Positions 1 through 5,149 of a stretch of DNA of 5,857 bases are shown one piece after another. Made by a program: the position numbers and the translations under genes. Under the pieces are notes generated by a model. The model had not been told where the DNA came from, ran no database searches, and saw only the letters and a list, made by a program, of their open reading frames with translations. The DNA is from an uncultured Lachnospiraceae bacterium. GTDB taxonomy: Bacteria; Bacillota; Clostridia; Lachnospirales; Lachnospiraceae. Positions within the stretch are counted from its first letter, which is position 1, and the number at the start of each line of letters is the position of its first letter. The stretch spans positions 1-5,857 of the forward strand of contig USKC01000204.1 of assembly GCA_900555195.1 (NCBI GenBank), in the 5' to 3' direction.

Positions 1-1
1 C

Positions 2-421
2 GCCTTTAAGTATCTTTATCAAGAGCACAATAAAAACTTTTATCAAGATTTAGAAATCGAGCCATATACCTACAAAGGCTTTTTAGTTCTTGCGGCCGAT
101 GGATCAGATATAAATATTCCAACCACTAACGAAACTGTAGAAAAATATGGCAGTGCTTCGGTAAGGGGAGGAAAACCATGTGCTCAGATTGGATTAGGAT
201 GTATTTATGATGTTCTCAATCGCTTTATACTGGAAAGTAGTATTAATACTGTTAAATTTGATGAAATGCGAGTAGCCCAGGAACAGCTAAAGGGAATAAA
301 GGATACTATAGGTGACAGATATCCATATTTAGTTGTCATGGACAGAGGATATCCATCCACACCAGCATTCTTAAGCTTCATAGACGAAGGCGCTCATGTC
401 CATGTCGTCATCCACCATTAG
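2..421 (+). pseudogene. IS4-family DDE transposase, internal fragment broken at its 3' end
   Basis: The frame is open from the window edge to a TAG at 419-421 (139 codons). It resembles the catalytic core of IS4-family (DDE_Tnp_1) transposases, which cut and paste their own element. The first catalytic Asp would be D33 in the ADGSD motif and the second D114 in VVMDRGYPS, with a YG-containing segment between them as in the family. The C-terminal half carrying the catalytic Glu is missing. Transposase-like sequence ends near residue 129 (about base 388). The last ten codons come from unrelated DNA, an antisense primase scrap, so the stop is accidental. The N-terminus lies outside the window. 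The fragment cannot be active. Family assignment is fairly sure from the two Asp motifs; the subgroup is not determined. Confidence 0.8.
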
Positions 422-475
422 CAGCTTGCTTTCAAGGTCTGCTCGGCTGAAACGGTTGTTTTCGCTCTTCTGGAT
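389..475 (-). pseudogene. 87-nt remnant of a phage/ICE primase-helicase (D5/P4-like)
   Basis: Read on the minus strand, this stretch gives 29 codons including QKSENNRF, SRADLESKLL and MVDDDMDM. This resembles the region around the Walker B motif (hydrophobics followed by DDD) of the superfamily 3 helicase domain in phage- and ICE-borne primases. No other part of such a gene is present. The similarity stops at about 389, where the IS4 transposase sequence ends, and at about 475, where permease sequence begins, with a 2-nt overlap. It is an isolated scrap inserted between two other broken genes and not a working gene. The match is from memory of the family and is short, so confidence is moderate. 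Confidence 0.6.
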
Positions 476-815
476 CGGTGCATTTATCCATAACTGGATA
501 CCCGAAGATTTGATAGTCAAAATTCTCGGCACAGGCAATCCTTTTGGTGTTATTATTGCAACCATTGTCGGTATCCCGATGTACGCTGACATCTTCGGTA
601 CAATCCCGATTGCAGAAGCACTCTTGGCAAAGGGCGCAAATCTCGGTGTTGTCCTTGCTTTTATGATGGGTGTCACAACATTGTCCATCCCGTCAATGAT
701 TATGCTGAAAAAGGCAATCAAGCCGAAACTGCTCGGTATCTTTATCGGCATCTGCGCTGCCGGAATTATTATCGTTGGCTATTTCTTTAATGCGATTCAA
801 GGCTTAATTTTATAA
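474..815 (+). pseudogene. YraQ/ArsP-type permease, C-terminal fragment
   Basis: The open frame can be read from an ATG at 396, but only the part from about codon 27 (base 474) resembles the family. The preceding 26 codons are antisense primase sequence. The protein resembles the C-terminal half of the YraQ/ArsP_1 (DUF318) permeases, membrane proteins linked in some members to efflux of methylated arsenicals. The hallmark stretch after GAFIHNWIP includes GIPMYADIFGTIP followed by AEALLAKG. Three hydrophobic segments are visible: one around FGVIIATIVG, one around LGVVLAFMMG, and one near the C-terminus (LGIFIGICAAGIIIVGYF). Full-length members have roughly 300 or more residues, so the N-terminal half is lost and transport is unlikely. 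The stop is followed after 20 nt by the thioredoxin-like gene, the usual partner of this permease type. Confidence 0.8.
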
Positions 816-821
816 AAATAT

Positions 822-827
822 AGGAGG
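822..827 (+). promoter_or_regulatory. Ribosome binding site of the thioredoxin-like gene
   Basis: AGGAGG lies 8 nt upstream of the ATG at 836. It fixes the start of the thioredoxin-like gene and shows that this gene was translated independently of the permease. Confidence 0.8.
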
Positions 828-835
828 TTGTCATT

Positions 836-1153
836 ATGGCACTATTTAATTTTGGAAAGAAAAAGGAAGAAAAGAAATCCTGTTGTTGCTCCTGCAGTTG
901 TGAAGCACAGGAACCCGTTGAAAACACAAACTCTTGCTACGGTGAAGCCGTTGAGGGTATTTGCTGTATCAAGGTTTTAGGTGCAGGCTGTAAATCCTGC
1001 CACGACCAATACGAAAATGCAAAGACCGCAGTTGCCAATATGGGCTTGTCTGTTGAGGTTGAGTATGTAACCGATATGGAAAAAGTAATGGCTTATGGTG
1101 TAATGTCTATGCCCGCAATCGTGGTAAATGAAAAAGTTGCTGTGTTCGGCAAG
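836..1153 (+). pseudogene. Thioredoxin-like (redox-active disulfide protein 2 type) gene, 5' part, interrupted by an IS3 element
   Basis: These 106 codons encode a small thioredoxin-fold protein of the kind found beside YraQ/ArsP permeases. The N-terminus is lysine-rich and then has a cysteine cluster (CCCSCSC, residues 16-22), suggesting metal or thiol chemistry. The redox motif is C52-K-S-C55 in GAGCKSCHDQYENA, and the cis-proline motif is SMPAIVV (P93). The gene stops being native after the AAG Lys codon at 1151-1153, where the IS3 element begins. The open frame continues into the element to 1273, adding 39 unrelated residues. The missing tail, VLKSAEVETLLRKYL and a stop, lies at 2520-2567 on the far side. 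Joining the two gives 121 residues. The C-terminal helix is lost from the interrupted product, so it is probably non-functional, although the CxxC motif remains. Confidence 0.88.
1151..1153. repeat. Target site duplication, left copy (AAG)
   Basis: AAG directly precedes the left tip of the IS3 element and is repeated at 2517-2519 directly after the right tip. A 3-bp duplication fits the IS3 family. The triplet is a Lys codon in frame with both halves of the thioredoxin-like gene. Confidence 0.85.
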
Positions 1154-1193
1154 TGGTGTGGTATAAAAAAGTTGACAGCTTATTCTCAAGGAT
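1154..1193 (+). repeat. IS3 left terminal inverted repeat
   Basis: This 40-nt end pairs with 2477-2516. Perfect blocks are GTTGACA at 1171-1177 and TCTCAAGGAT at 1184-1193. The outer 17 nt match at 9 positions, including the TG tip. Confidence 0.85.
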
Positions 1194-1201
1194 TTCATAA
1201 T
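1172..1201 (+). promoter_or_regulatory. Internal promoter of the IS3 element
   Basis: TTGACA at 1172-1177 is a perfect sigma-70 -35 box. CATAAT at 1196-1201, 18 nt further on, matches the -10 consensus at five of six bases. The promoter lies partly within the left terminal repeat and faces orfA, whose GTG start is 30 nt downstream. Overlap with the end would let transposase binding repress its own expression; that last point is inference. Confidence 0.65.
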
Positions 1202-1230
1202 AAAACCAAGAGAATAAGGAGGTATTCAAA

Positions 1231-1563
1231 GTGGCACGTAAATATGACCATGAATACAAAGTACAGGCAGTAAAACTTGCCAAAGAAATCGGAGGCGCCA
1301 AAGCGGCTAAAGAACTGGGAATCCCTGAAGGAACCATCCATACATGGCTGAAAGCCGTAAGAGCTGGCAAGTTGGATATTGGGGAAGGTTCCCATACCCC
1401 TGCCAGCGCAATGAGCCTGTCAGAAGAGATTACCATGCTGCGTAAGCGGGTTAAGGAGCAGGATAAAGAAATCCGCCGCCTGAAGGAAGAAAACGAATTT
1501 TTGGAGGAAGCCAGTGCTTTTTTCGCCGCCAGCCGTCGGAAGTCAGCAAAAACCAGAGAATGA
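1231..1563 (+). CDS. IS3-family transposase OrfA (helix-turn-helix subunit)
   Basis: This 110-residue protein is the DNA-binding part of an IS3-family transposase. It starts at GTG 1231, supported by TAAGGAGG at 1215-1222 with 8 nt spacing. Residues about 4-41 form the HTH_Tnp_1 domain, with the recognition helix around AKELGIPEGTIHTWLKAV. Residues 64-93 form a charged coiled coil (EITMLRKRVKEQ, then IRRLKEENEFLEEA), the leucine-zipper-like segment by which OrfA multimerises. The end (ASAFFAASRRKSAK) is typical of the family and holds the frameshift site. OrfA alone normally represses the promoter in the left end. The frame overlaps orfB by 4 nt. Confidence 0.93.
   Translation: MARKYDHEYKVQAVKLAKEIGGAKAAKELGIPEGTIHTWLKAVRAGKLDIGEGSHTPASAMSLSEEITMLRKRVKEQDKEIRRLKEENEFLEEASAFFAASRRKSAKTRE
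1518..1524 (+). promoter_or_regulatory. Programmed -1 frameshift slippery heptamer TTTTTTC
   Basis: In the OrfA frame the bases read T TTT TTC, the X XXY YYZ arrangement for -1 slippage, at the Ala-Phe-Phe codons (residues 96-98). The -1 frame is open from here into orfB. A slip would therefore yield a 412-residue OrfAB protein: 98 from OrfA, 12 linking residues and the 302 of OrfB. OrfAB is the active transposase in the IS3 family. No convincing stimulatory pseudoknot was identified by eye. Confidence 0.65.
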
Positions 1564-2468
1564 TCTTTCTGGCTTTGAAAACAGAGGACGGCAGGATGAC
1601 CGGGAAAATTTCATTTTACTGCCGGATGCTTGGTGTCAGTCGGCAAGGCTTCTATAAATATCTTGCAAACAAAGACCGTCCCTGGAAGTACCAGGATCTG
1701 GCGGATGCCATGAAAGAGATTGCCAGCGAGGATGAATGTAACGATACTTACGGACGGCTCCGAATGTATCAGGCGCTGTGCCTGAAGCAGCCGGAGGGAG
1801 TATCAATTCCCAGCGAGAGAACCGTATACCGGGTTATGGAGCAGATTGGCCTGAGCCATCGGCCAAAGCGAAAACCGAACGGAATTACAAAGGCAGACCG
1901 GGAGGCTATGAAATCGGATGATTTGCTGAAGCGGGATTTTCATTCAGATGCCCCATTGAAAAAATGTATTACAGATATCACGGAGATCCCGGCATCCAAT
2001 GGGAAACTGTATGTATCTGCGATTTTCGACTGCTTTGATCTTAGTGTCCTTGGTCTGGCAATGGAAACAACCATGAAAGCAGATCTGTGTATCCATACAC
2101 TGGAAAGCGCCCTGACTGCTTATCCTGCACTGGAAGGCGCGATCATCCACAGTGACCGTGGAACCCAGTATACCAGTGAGGCCTACCGCCAGACCATCCG
2201 GAAGTACCACATCCATCAAAGCATGAACAGTGCCGGAGGACGCTGCCATGATAATGCCCGCTGCGAGAGCATGTGGGCCAGAATGAAGACGGAACTTCTC
2301 TACGGCCGTTATGACACAAAGCAGATGACGGTAGAGGAATTAAAAGTACTCATTTGGAGATATTTCCACAGTTACTGGAATAACCGGAGGATCTGCTCTG
2401 CCAATGGCGGGCTTCCTCCTATGATAAAACGCAGGAAGTATTATGAGGATTTGGAACTGGCAGCATAG
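1560..2468 (+). CDS. IS3-family transposase OrfB (DDE catalytic subunit)
   Basis: This 302-residue protein contains the rve-type DDE catalytic core of an IS3-family transposase. The catalytic residues appear to be D139 in KKCITDITEI, D199 in AIIHSDRGTQYTS and E236 in DNARCESMWARMKTEL; all three are present. The N-terminal 100 residues, including VSRQGFYKYL and TYGRLRMYQAL, form the HTH_21-like region common in OrfB. The C-terminal WNNRRICSANGGLPP resembles the family motif that follows the last helix. The ATG at 1560 overlaps the orfA stop (ATGA), so OrfB may be made alone by coupling, while the -1 slip at 1518-1524 makes OrfAB. The reading frame is uninterrupted and the length is normal, so it looks functional. 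Confidence 0.94.
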   Translation: MIFLALKTEDGRMTGKISFYCRMLGVSRQGFYKYLANKDRPWKYQDLADAMKEIASEDECNDTYGRLRMYQALCLKQPEGVSIPSERTVYRVMEQIGLSHRPKRKPNGITKADREAMKSDDLLKRDFHSDAPLKKCITDITEIPASNGKLYVSAIFDCFDLSVLGLAMETTMKADLCIHTLESALTAYPALEGAIIHSDRGTQYTSEAYRQTIRKYHIHQSMNSAGGRCHDNARCESMWARMKTELLYGRYDTKQMTVEELKVLIWRYFHSYWNNRRICSANGGLPPMIKRRKYYEDLELAA

Positions 2469-2476
2469 TCAGTGAT

Positions 2477-2516
2477 ATCCTTGAGAAAAATGTGTCAACT
2501 AATATTGACAATATCA
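2477..2516 (-). repeat. IS3 right terminal inverted repeat
   Basis: This is the complement of the left end, with ATCCTTGAGA at 2477-2486 and TGTCAAC at 2493-2499. It carries an outward-facing TTGACA at 2505-2510, which could act as a -35 box for flanking DNA, though no good -10 box follows in the target. Confidence 0.85.
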
Positions 2517-2519
2517 AAG
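2517..2519. repeat. Target site duplication, right copy (AAG)
   Basis: This is the second copy of the AAG triplet, directly after the right tip of the IS3 element. It pairs with 1151-1153 and begins the displaced tail of the thioredoxin-like gene. Confidence 0.85.
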
Positions 2520-2567
2520 GTACTGAAATCAGCCGAGGTTGAAACCCTTTTGAGAAAATATCTATGA
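2520..2567 (+). pseudogene. Thioredoxin-like gene, displaced 3' tail
   Basis: Sixteen codons read VLKSAEVETLLRKYL and then TGA. This is the expected C-terminal helix of thioredoxin-like partners of YraQ permeases, which usually continue GKVLKxAxVxxLL after the last beta strand. It is in frame with codon 106 of the 5' part when the IS3 element and one AAG are removed. It has no start codon or ribosome binding site of its own. Its TGA at 2565-2567 overlaps the ATG of the next gene, so it may still be read as a leader if a transcript leaves the IS element. Confidence 0.88.
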
Positions 2568-2758
2568 GTGAATGTCCGAACGTCAAGGAGTGCATCTGTC
2601 CCAAACTGACCTGCCCCAACCACGGAAAATGCTGCCAATGTGTCATTAAGCACAGAGAAACGGACAGTTTGCCGTACTGCTTATTCCCCGATAATAACGG
2701 AGATAAGTCCAACAAAAATCATTACGAAACCTTGAAAAAGAGGTTTGAGAGCAAGTGA
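2564..2758 (+). CDS. Small cysteine-rich protein (DUF6485-like)
   Basis: This 64-residue soluble protein has eight cysteines (C4, C10, C12, C17, C23, C24, C26, C39), mostly in a core resembling CPxxxCxCPxxxCPNHGKCCQC, followed by LPYCLF. This resembles the DUF6485 family of small six-cysteine-cluster proteins found in anaerobes. No reaction is known to me; the spacing suggests a bound metal or iron-sulfur centre, which is inference. Its ATG lies in the ATGA overlap with the stop of the thioredoxin-like gene. In the ancestral operon it would have been translationally coupled to that gene and co-transcribed with the permease. The IS3 insertion separates it from its promoter and most of the coupled frame, so expression now is uncertain. 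No clear independent Shine-Dalgarno sequence precedes it; the nearest purine run is weak. Confidence 0.8.
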   Translation: MSECPNVKECICPKLTCPNHGKCCQCVIKHRETDSLPYCLFPDNNGDKSNKNHYETLKKRFESK

Positions 2759-2803
2759 AAATTCCAGCTTTCTAAAGATTTTTTTACACACTGATTTTCA
2801 GAG

Positions 2804-2809
2804 AGGAGG
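2804..2809 (+). promoter_or_regulatory. Ribosome binding site deciding the sigma-like gene start
   Basis: AGGAGG lies 10 nt before the ATG at 2820. It favours that ATG over a TTG at 2745 in the same frame, which overlaps the preceding gene and lacks a site. Confidence 0.75.
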
Positions 2810-2819
2810 TGCGCCGCTG

Positions 2820-4019
2820 ATGTCAGAAGAACGCTTCTGGAATACCGATGAATATGCCAGCACAGCAAAATTCGCTGTACCCGAGGGAGCCATGACCATG
2901 CGGCAGGCAGGGCGCATCTTCCGTCTTGATCCTGTGCCGCCCATGGTGGAGAGCATCAATGATTACATCGTTTCCGCTATCCGTGAAAATGACCCGATCT
3001 ACTTTACATACTTTCTGCATCACTACGAGCCGAGGCTGAACAAGCGAGTGTACCGTTTTCTGCTGACCGAGGGCATCGACCGATATGACCCATTGCGCTT
3101 TATGGATTACAAGCTCAGCGTCGTGCTTGCGCTCTTGGAATGTTTGCAGAATTACGATCCCGACAAGGGGGCGGATTTCCTAACCTATGCCCATCACTTC
3201 ATAGGCAACACACTTTTGGATTGTCGCCGTTATGAAGAAACAGGCTCATTCAAATCGTTGGATGAATACAAAGCCGCCCGTGGCATTGCGTGGCTTTACA
3301 ACAATTCCGGCAAGACCACCAAGGAAGTCATTACCCAATACGCCGCCGAGCAGAATTGCACCGAGGAAACTGCAGCCGAATATCTGACGCTGGCAAGGCA
3401 AAACCGAAGTCGTGTGCCATTCTATTCCACCATGCAGGACGAGGACGGCGAAGAAACCGGTGAGGACGTTACCCGTGACGATAGTTGGAATTATGCCGAG
3501 ATCCTGTGGAATGGCATCAGAGCAGATGCGGTACAAGCAGCCTTTCATAAGCTCAATTACCAGGAGCAGGATTTCCTTGAAATGCGAAATGCCATCTGCA
3601 TGAGATGCGGGCGTGTCGACTCATGGGCGGAACGAGCTTCTTTTGAAAAGATGGCAACCGACTATGAGTATAGCACCACCAGCGGTGCAGAAAAATTCTA
3701 TAAGAAAACCGTGGAGAAGCTGACGAGACTTCTGGTGGATGCCGGTGTTCTGGGTCTTGTAGAATTGAAGCTAACTGAGAAAAACAAAAAAATCGCCCTC
3801 ACCGCTTACGAGTACAAAGCTGTACATCGGTATAGCAACGAGGACGATGAATGGGGCAAAATACAATTTGACTTTCCAAGCGAGAGTGCGGAAATTGTAA
3901 ATTTGGCTGACGGTGATTTTTGTAAGACGAAAGTTTTTGCCAAAGCTGCCATCCGCCATATTTTGAAAATTCCTTTTGGCGAGTTGCCGAAGAAATTGAC
4001 GATGGTGCTGGAACTGTGA
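2820..4019 (+). CDS. Sigma-70-like protein of Clostridia ICEs
   Basis: This 399-residue protein resembles a sigma-70-like family recurrent on integrative conjugative elements of gut Clostridia. Residues about 55-140 look like sigma region 2: NDPIYFTYFLHHYEP, then a helix ending YDPDKGADFLTYAHHFIGN, comparable with the YDPxKGxxFxTYA core of true sigma factors. Residues about 235-305 resemble region 4: KLNYQEQDFLEMR, then FEKMATDYEYSTTSGAEKF and a kinase-like run of Lys/Leu (VEKLTRLL) of the recognition helix type. The long middle and C-terminal parts are unlike housekeeping factors. The role is presumably transcription of element genes; that is inference, since no promoter or partner is in view. 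It starts 61 nt after the Cys-rich gene but is probably unrelated to that operon. It is intact and of normal length for the family as I remember it. Confidence 0.72.
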   Translation: MSEERFWNTDEYASTAKFAVPEGAMTMRQAGRIFRLDPVPPMVESINDYIVSAIRENDPIYFTYFLHHYEPRLNKRVYRFLLTEGIDRYDPLRFMDYKLSVVLALLECLQNYDPDKGADFLTYAHHFIGNTLLDCRRYEETGSFKSLDEYKAARGIAWLYNNSGKTTKEVITQYAAEQNCTEETAAEYLTLARQNRSRVPFYSTMQDEDGEETGEDVTRDDSWNYAEILWNGIRADAVQAAFHKLNYQEQDFLEMRNAICMRCGRVDSWAERASFEKMATDYEYSTTSGAEKFYKKTVEKLTRLLVDAGVLGLVELKLTEKNKKIALTAYEYKAVHRYSNEDDEWGKIQFDFPSESAEIVNLADGDFCKTKVFAKAAIRHILKIPFGELPKKLTMVLEL

Positions 4020-4051
4020 CGAGAGCAAACGAGAGAAACGGAGGAACGGGG

Positions 4052-4138
4052 ATGCGTCGCTGCGGCGGGTTTTTATATACCTCTTGCGACCCCGTTGCCC
4101 CACAAAATCTCTCCGCTGTGCTCCAAGATTTTCTGTGA
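4052..4138 (+). CDS. Possible 28-residue small ORF downstream of the sigma-like gene
   Basis: An ATG at 4052, with GGAGG at 4040-4044 and 7 nt spacing, opens a 28-codon frame (MRRCGGFLYTSCDPVA...) ending in TGA. The start signal is good but the frame is short, I recognise no family, and its first codons form a hairpin that could instead be a terminator. It may be the truncated start of a longer ICE gene or chance. Confidence 0.22.
   Translation: MRRCGGFLYTSCDPVAPQNLSAVLQDFL
4055..4074 (+). terminator. Possible weak rho-independent terminator after the sigma-like gene
   Basis: CGTCG and CGGCG pair (five pairs, one G-U) around a CTG loop, followed by GG and TTTTT at 4070-4074. It sits 36 nt after the stop of the sigma-like gene. 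The stem is short, and the site overlaps the possible small ORF. Confidence 0.35.
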
Positions 4139-4388
4139 CAACTACACCCGAACAGACGGATATTTCGGATTGCTCATCCTCAAAATCCGCCCATTCTGCT
4201 GCCACTTGAAATATCCTGCCCGGTATGGCGGCAGCCCCTTTCAAGCGTCAGCGGTCGCAAAAGGTATAACACACTAGACTTTGCAAGCAAAATCGTGTGC
4301 CAACAGGGATGCTGCTCGCCCCTATTGGAAACCCAGAGCCAAAGGGATTGCATCCCTCTGGACACTTGCTTTTTTTACAGATGCTGCA
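4139..4388. other. Non-coding region with nested inverted repeats (candidate oriT or structured RNA)
   Basis: No convincing gene lies here; open frames on both strands lack start signals and family resemblance. Between 4263 and 4376 there are three structures in a row. First, CACAC (4270-4274) and GTGTG (4295-4299) enclose TTTGC/GCAAA (4280-4291). Second, CCAACAGGG (4300-4308) pairs with CCCTATTGG (4320-4328) with one mismatch. Third, a ten-position stem at 4339-4361 with a TGC loop contains AGGGAT/ATCCCT and has one A-C mismatch (a G-U pair if read on the minus strand). A seven-T run follows at 4370-4376. Dense inverted repeats beside ICE genes fit an origin of transfer, but no relaxase is in the window. 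It could also end transcription from either side. Confidence 0.4.
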
Positions 4389-5147
4389 TTACTCTGCCAT
4401 TTGCTTGTCACTCCACGCAGCAAGATACGGAATACATGGCCATATGGAATCTCGTTCGAGCAATGCCTTCATAACTTTATCTGCATCAGTCTTGTTACCA
4501 CGATGTTCAAGATAAACTGAAATGCCATACATAGCAACGACCGCATTCAAGTCATCTGCATCCTTTTCAGATTGTAGAAGTGCTTCCTCAACCGATATTT
4601 TACCAAGAAACACTTCTACCGCTAATTTATATGCCGTATGATGTCCGACCTGCATATTTTCATTATATGTTGCCAGTAGATCATCTGACATATTTACACG
4701 CATACAGCAAATGGCGTTCCAATAGATGATTGCAATTTTCATCTCATCTGTGCAGGGCAAAACTTTTTTAATCATTTCTGCTGCGCCTTTATAGTTTCCC
4801 TGCAGATAAAGCCATATACCCATAGGGTATGCAACGGCCTTTTCATTTCCGCTAAGCACAAAACTTCTGTCATACGCCTTTTTCGCTTCATCAAATCGAC
4901 GCAAGGTTAAATACGCTCCACCTATAGAAACATACAACAATGGATCATCGGAACGAATCATTTCTGCGGAATGATATGCATCTATTGCTTCTCTAAAACG
5001 GTACTGCTTTGAAAGCAGATTTCCAAGCCGCACTCGACTTTTGTAGTCATCTGACTCCCGCAGCCAAAACATTTCTTCTGTATCCTCACAGAAGCAGGGG
5101 GCATTTCCAAGTTGACTTTCAATAGAAGCATATTTTGATACTTCCAT
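4389..5147 (-). CDS. Tetratricopeptide-repeat protein, function unknown
   Basis: This 252-residue protein, probably cytoplasmic with no signal peptide or membrane segment, is built largely of helical TPR-like repeats. The clearest are residues about 34-65 (YKSRVRLGNLLSKQYRFREA), about 68-101 (LYVSIGGAYLTLRRFDEAKK) and about 105-133 (YPMGIWLYLQGNYKGAAEM). A last pair at about 200-233 includes MYGISVYLEHRGNKTDAD. TPRs mediate protein contacts; no catalytic motif is visible. The ATG is preceded by AGGAG (5156-5160 on the + strand, 8 nt spacing) lying inside the last codons of larC, whose stop is 2 nt upstream. The two genes are therefore almost certainly co-transcribed, and translation is probably coupled. 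It may assist or regulate nickel-pincer cofactor synthesis, but that rests only on position. Confidence 0.8.
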   Translation of the reverse strand: MEVSKYASIESQLGNAPCFCEDTEEMFWLRESDDYKSRVRLGNLLSKQYRFREAIDAYHSAEMIRSDDPLLYVSIGGAYLTLRRFDEAKKAYDRSFVLSGNEKAVAYPMGIWLYLQGNYKGAAEMIKKVLPCTDEMKIAIIYWNAICCMRVNMSDDLLATYNENMQVGHHTAYKLAVEVFLGKISVEEALLQSEKDADDLNAVVAMYGISVYLEHRGNKTDADKVMKALLERDSIWPCIPYLAAWSDKQMAE

Positions 5148-5149
5148 AA

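Larger units (their letters stand above)
1154..2516 (+). mobile_element. Complete IS3-family insertion sequence, 1363 bp
   Basis: The element begins TGGTGTGGTATA and ends ATTGACAATATCA. Its 40-nt terminal repeats match at about 29 of 40 positions, including two perfect blocks: GTTGACA, and TCTCAAGGAT with its complement ATCCTTGAGA. It is flanked by AAG duplications. Inside are a promoter, orfA and orfB overlapping by ATGA, a slippery heptamer for the OrfAB fusion, and a full DDE triad. Length, gene plan, -1 frame relation and 3-bp duplication all fit the IS3 family. The ends were set by three agreeing facts: TG...CA tips, equal 40-nt repeats on both sides, and exact restoration of the host gene on removal. 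The subgroup cannot be fixed by eye. It appears intact and potentially mobile. Confidence 0.92.

Noticed and set aside
371..751. A 126-codon minus-strand open frame
   Set aside because: Only 389-475 has family resemblance (primase). The rest is antisense to the permease, whose conserved motifs are on the + strand.
1154..1273. Extension of the thioredoxin-like frame into the IS element
   Set aside because: The 39 residues are read from the IS left end and the start of orfA in another frame. They are an accidental tail and not a native domain.
1107..1436. Minus-strand open frames across the IS left end and orfA
   Set aside because: They cross the insertion point and lie opposite a well-supported OrfA, with no ribosome binding site or family resemblance.
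2745..2819. Longer N-terminus for the sigma-like protein from a TTG
   Set aside because: It overlaps the end of the Cys-rich gene and has no Shine-Dalgarno sequence, whereas the ATG at 2820 has AGGAGG at good spacing.
2759..2819. Possible terminator at the T-run (seven T) after the Cys-rich gene
   Set aside because: The preceding CTTT/AAAG hairpin has only four A-T-rich pairs and a two-base loop, too weak to call.
3246..3548. Minus-strand open frame within the sigma-like gene
   Set aside because: It is antisense to a long, coherent protein and has no recognisable features.
3771..4244. A 157-codon minus-strand open frame spanning the end of the sigma-like gene
   Set aside because: It overlaps the C-terminal coding region on the opposite strand, has low-complexity composition, and resembles no family.
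4095..4520. Several short open frames on both strands in the intergenic region
   Set aside because: They lack ribosome binding sites, cross the inverted repeats and, at the right end, run antisense into the TPR gene.
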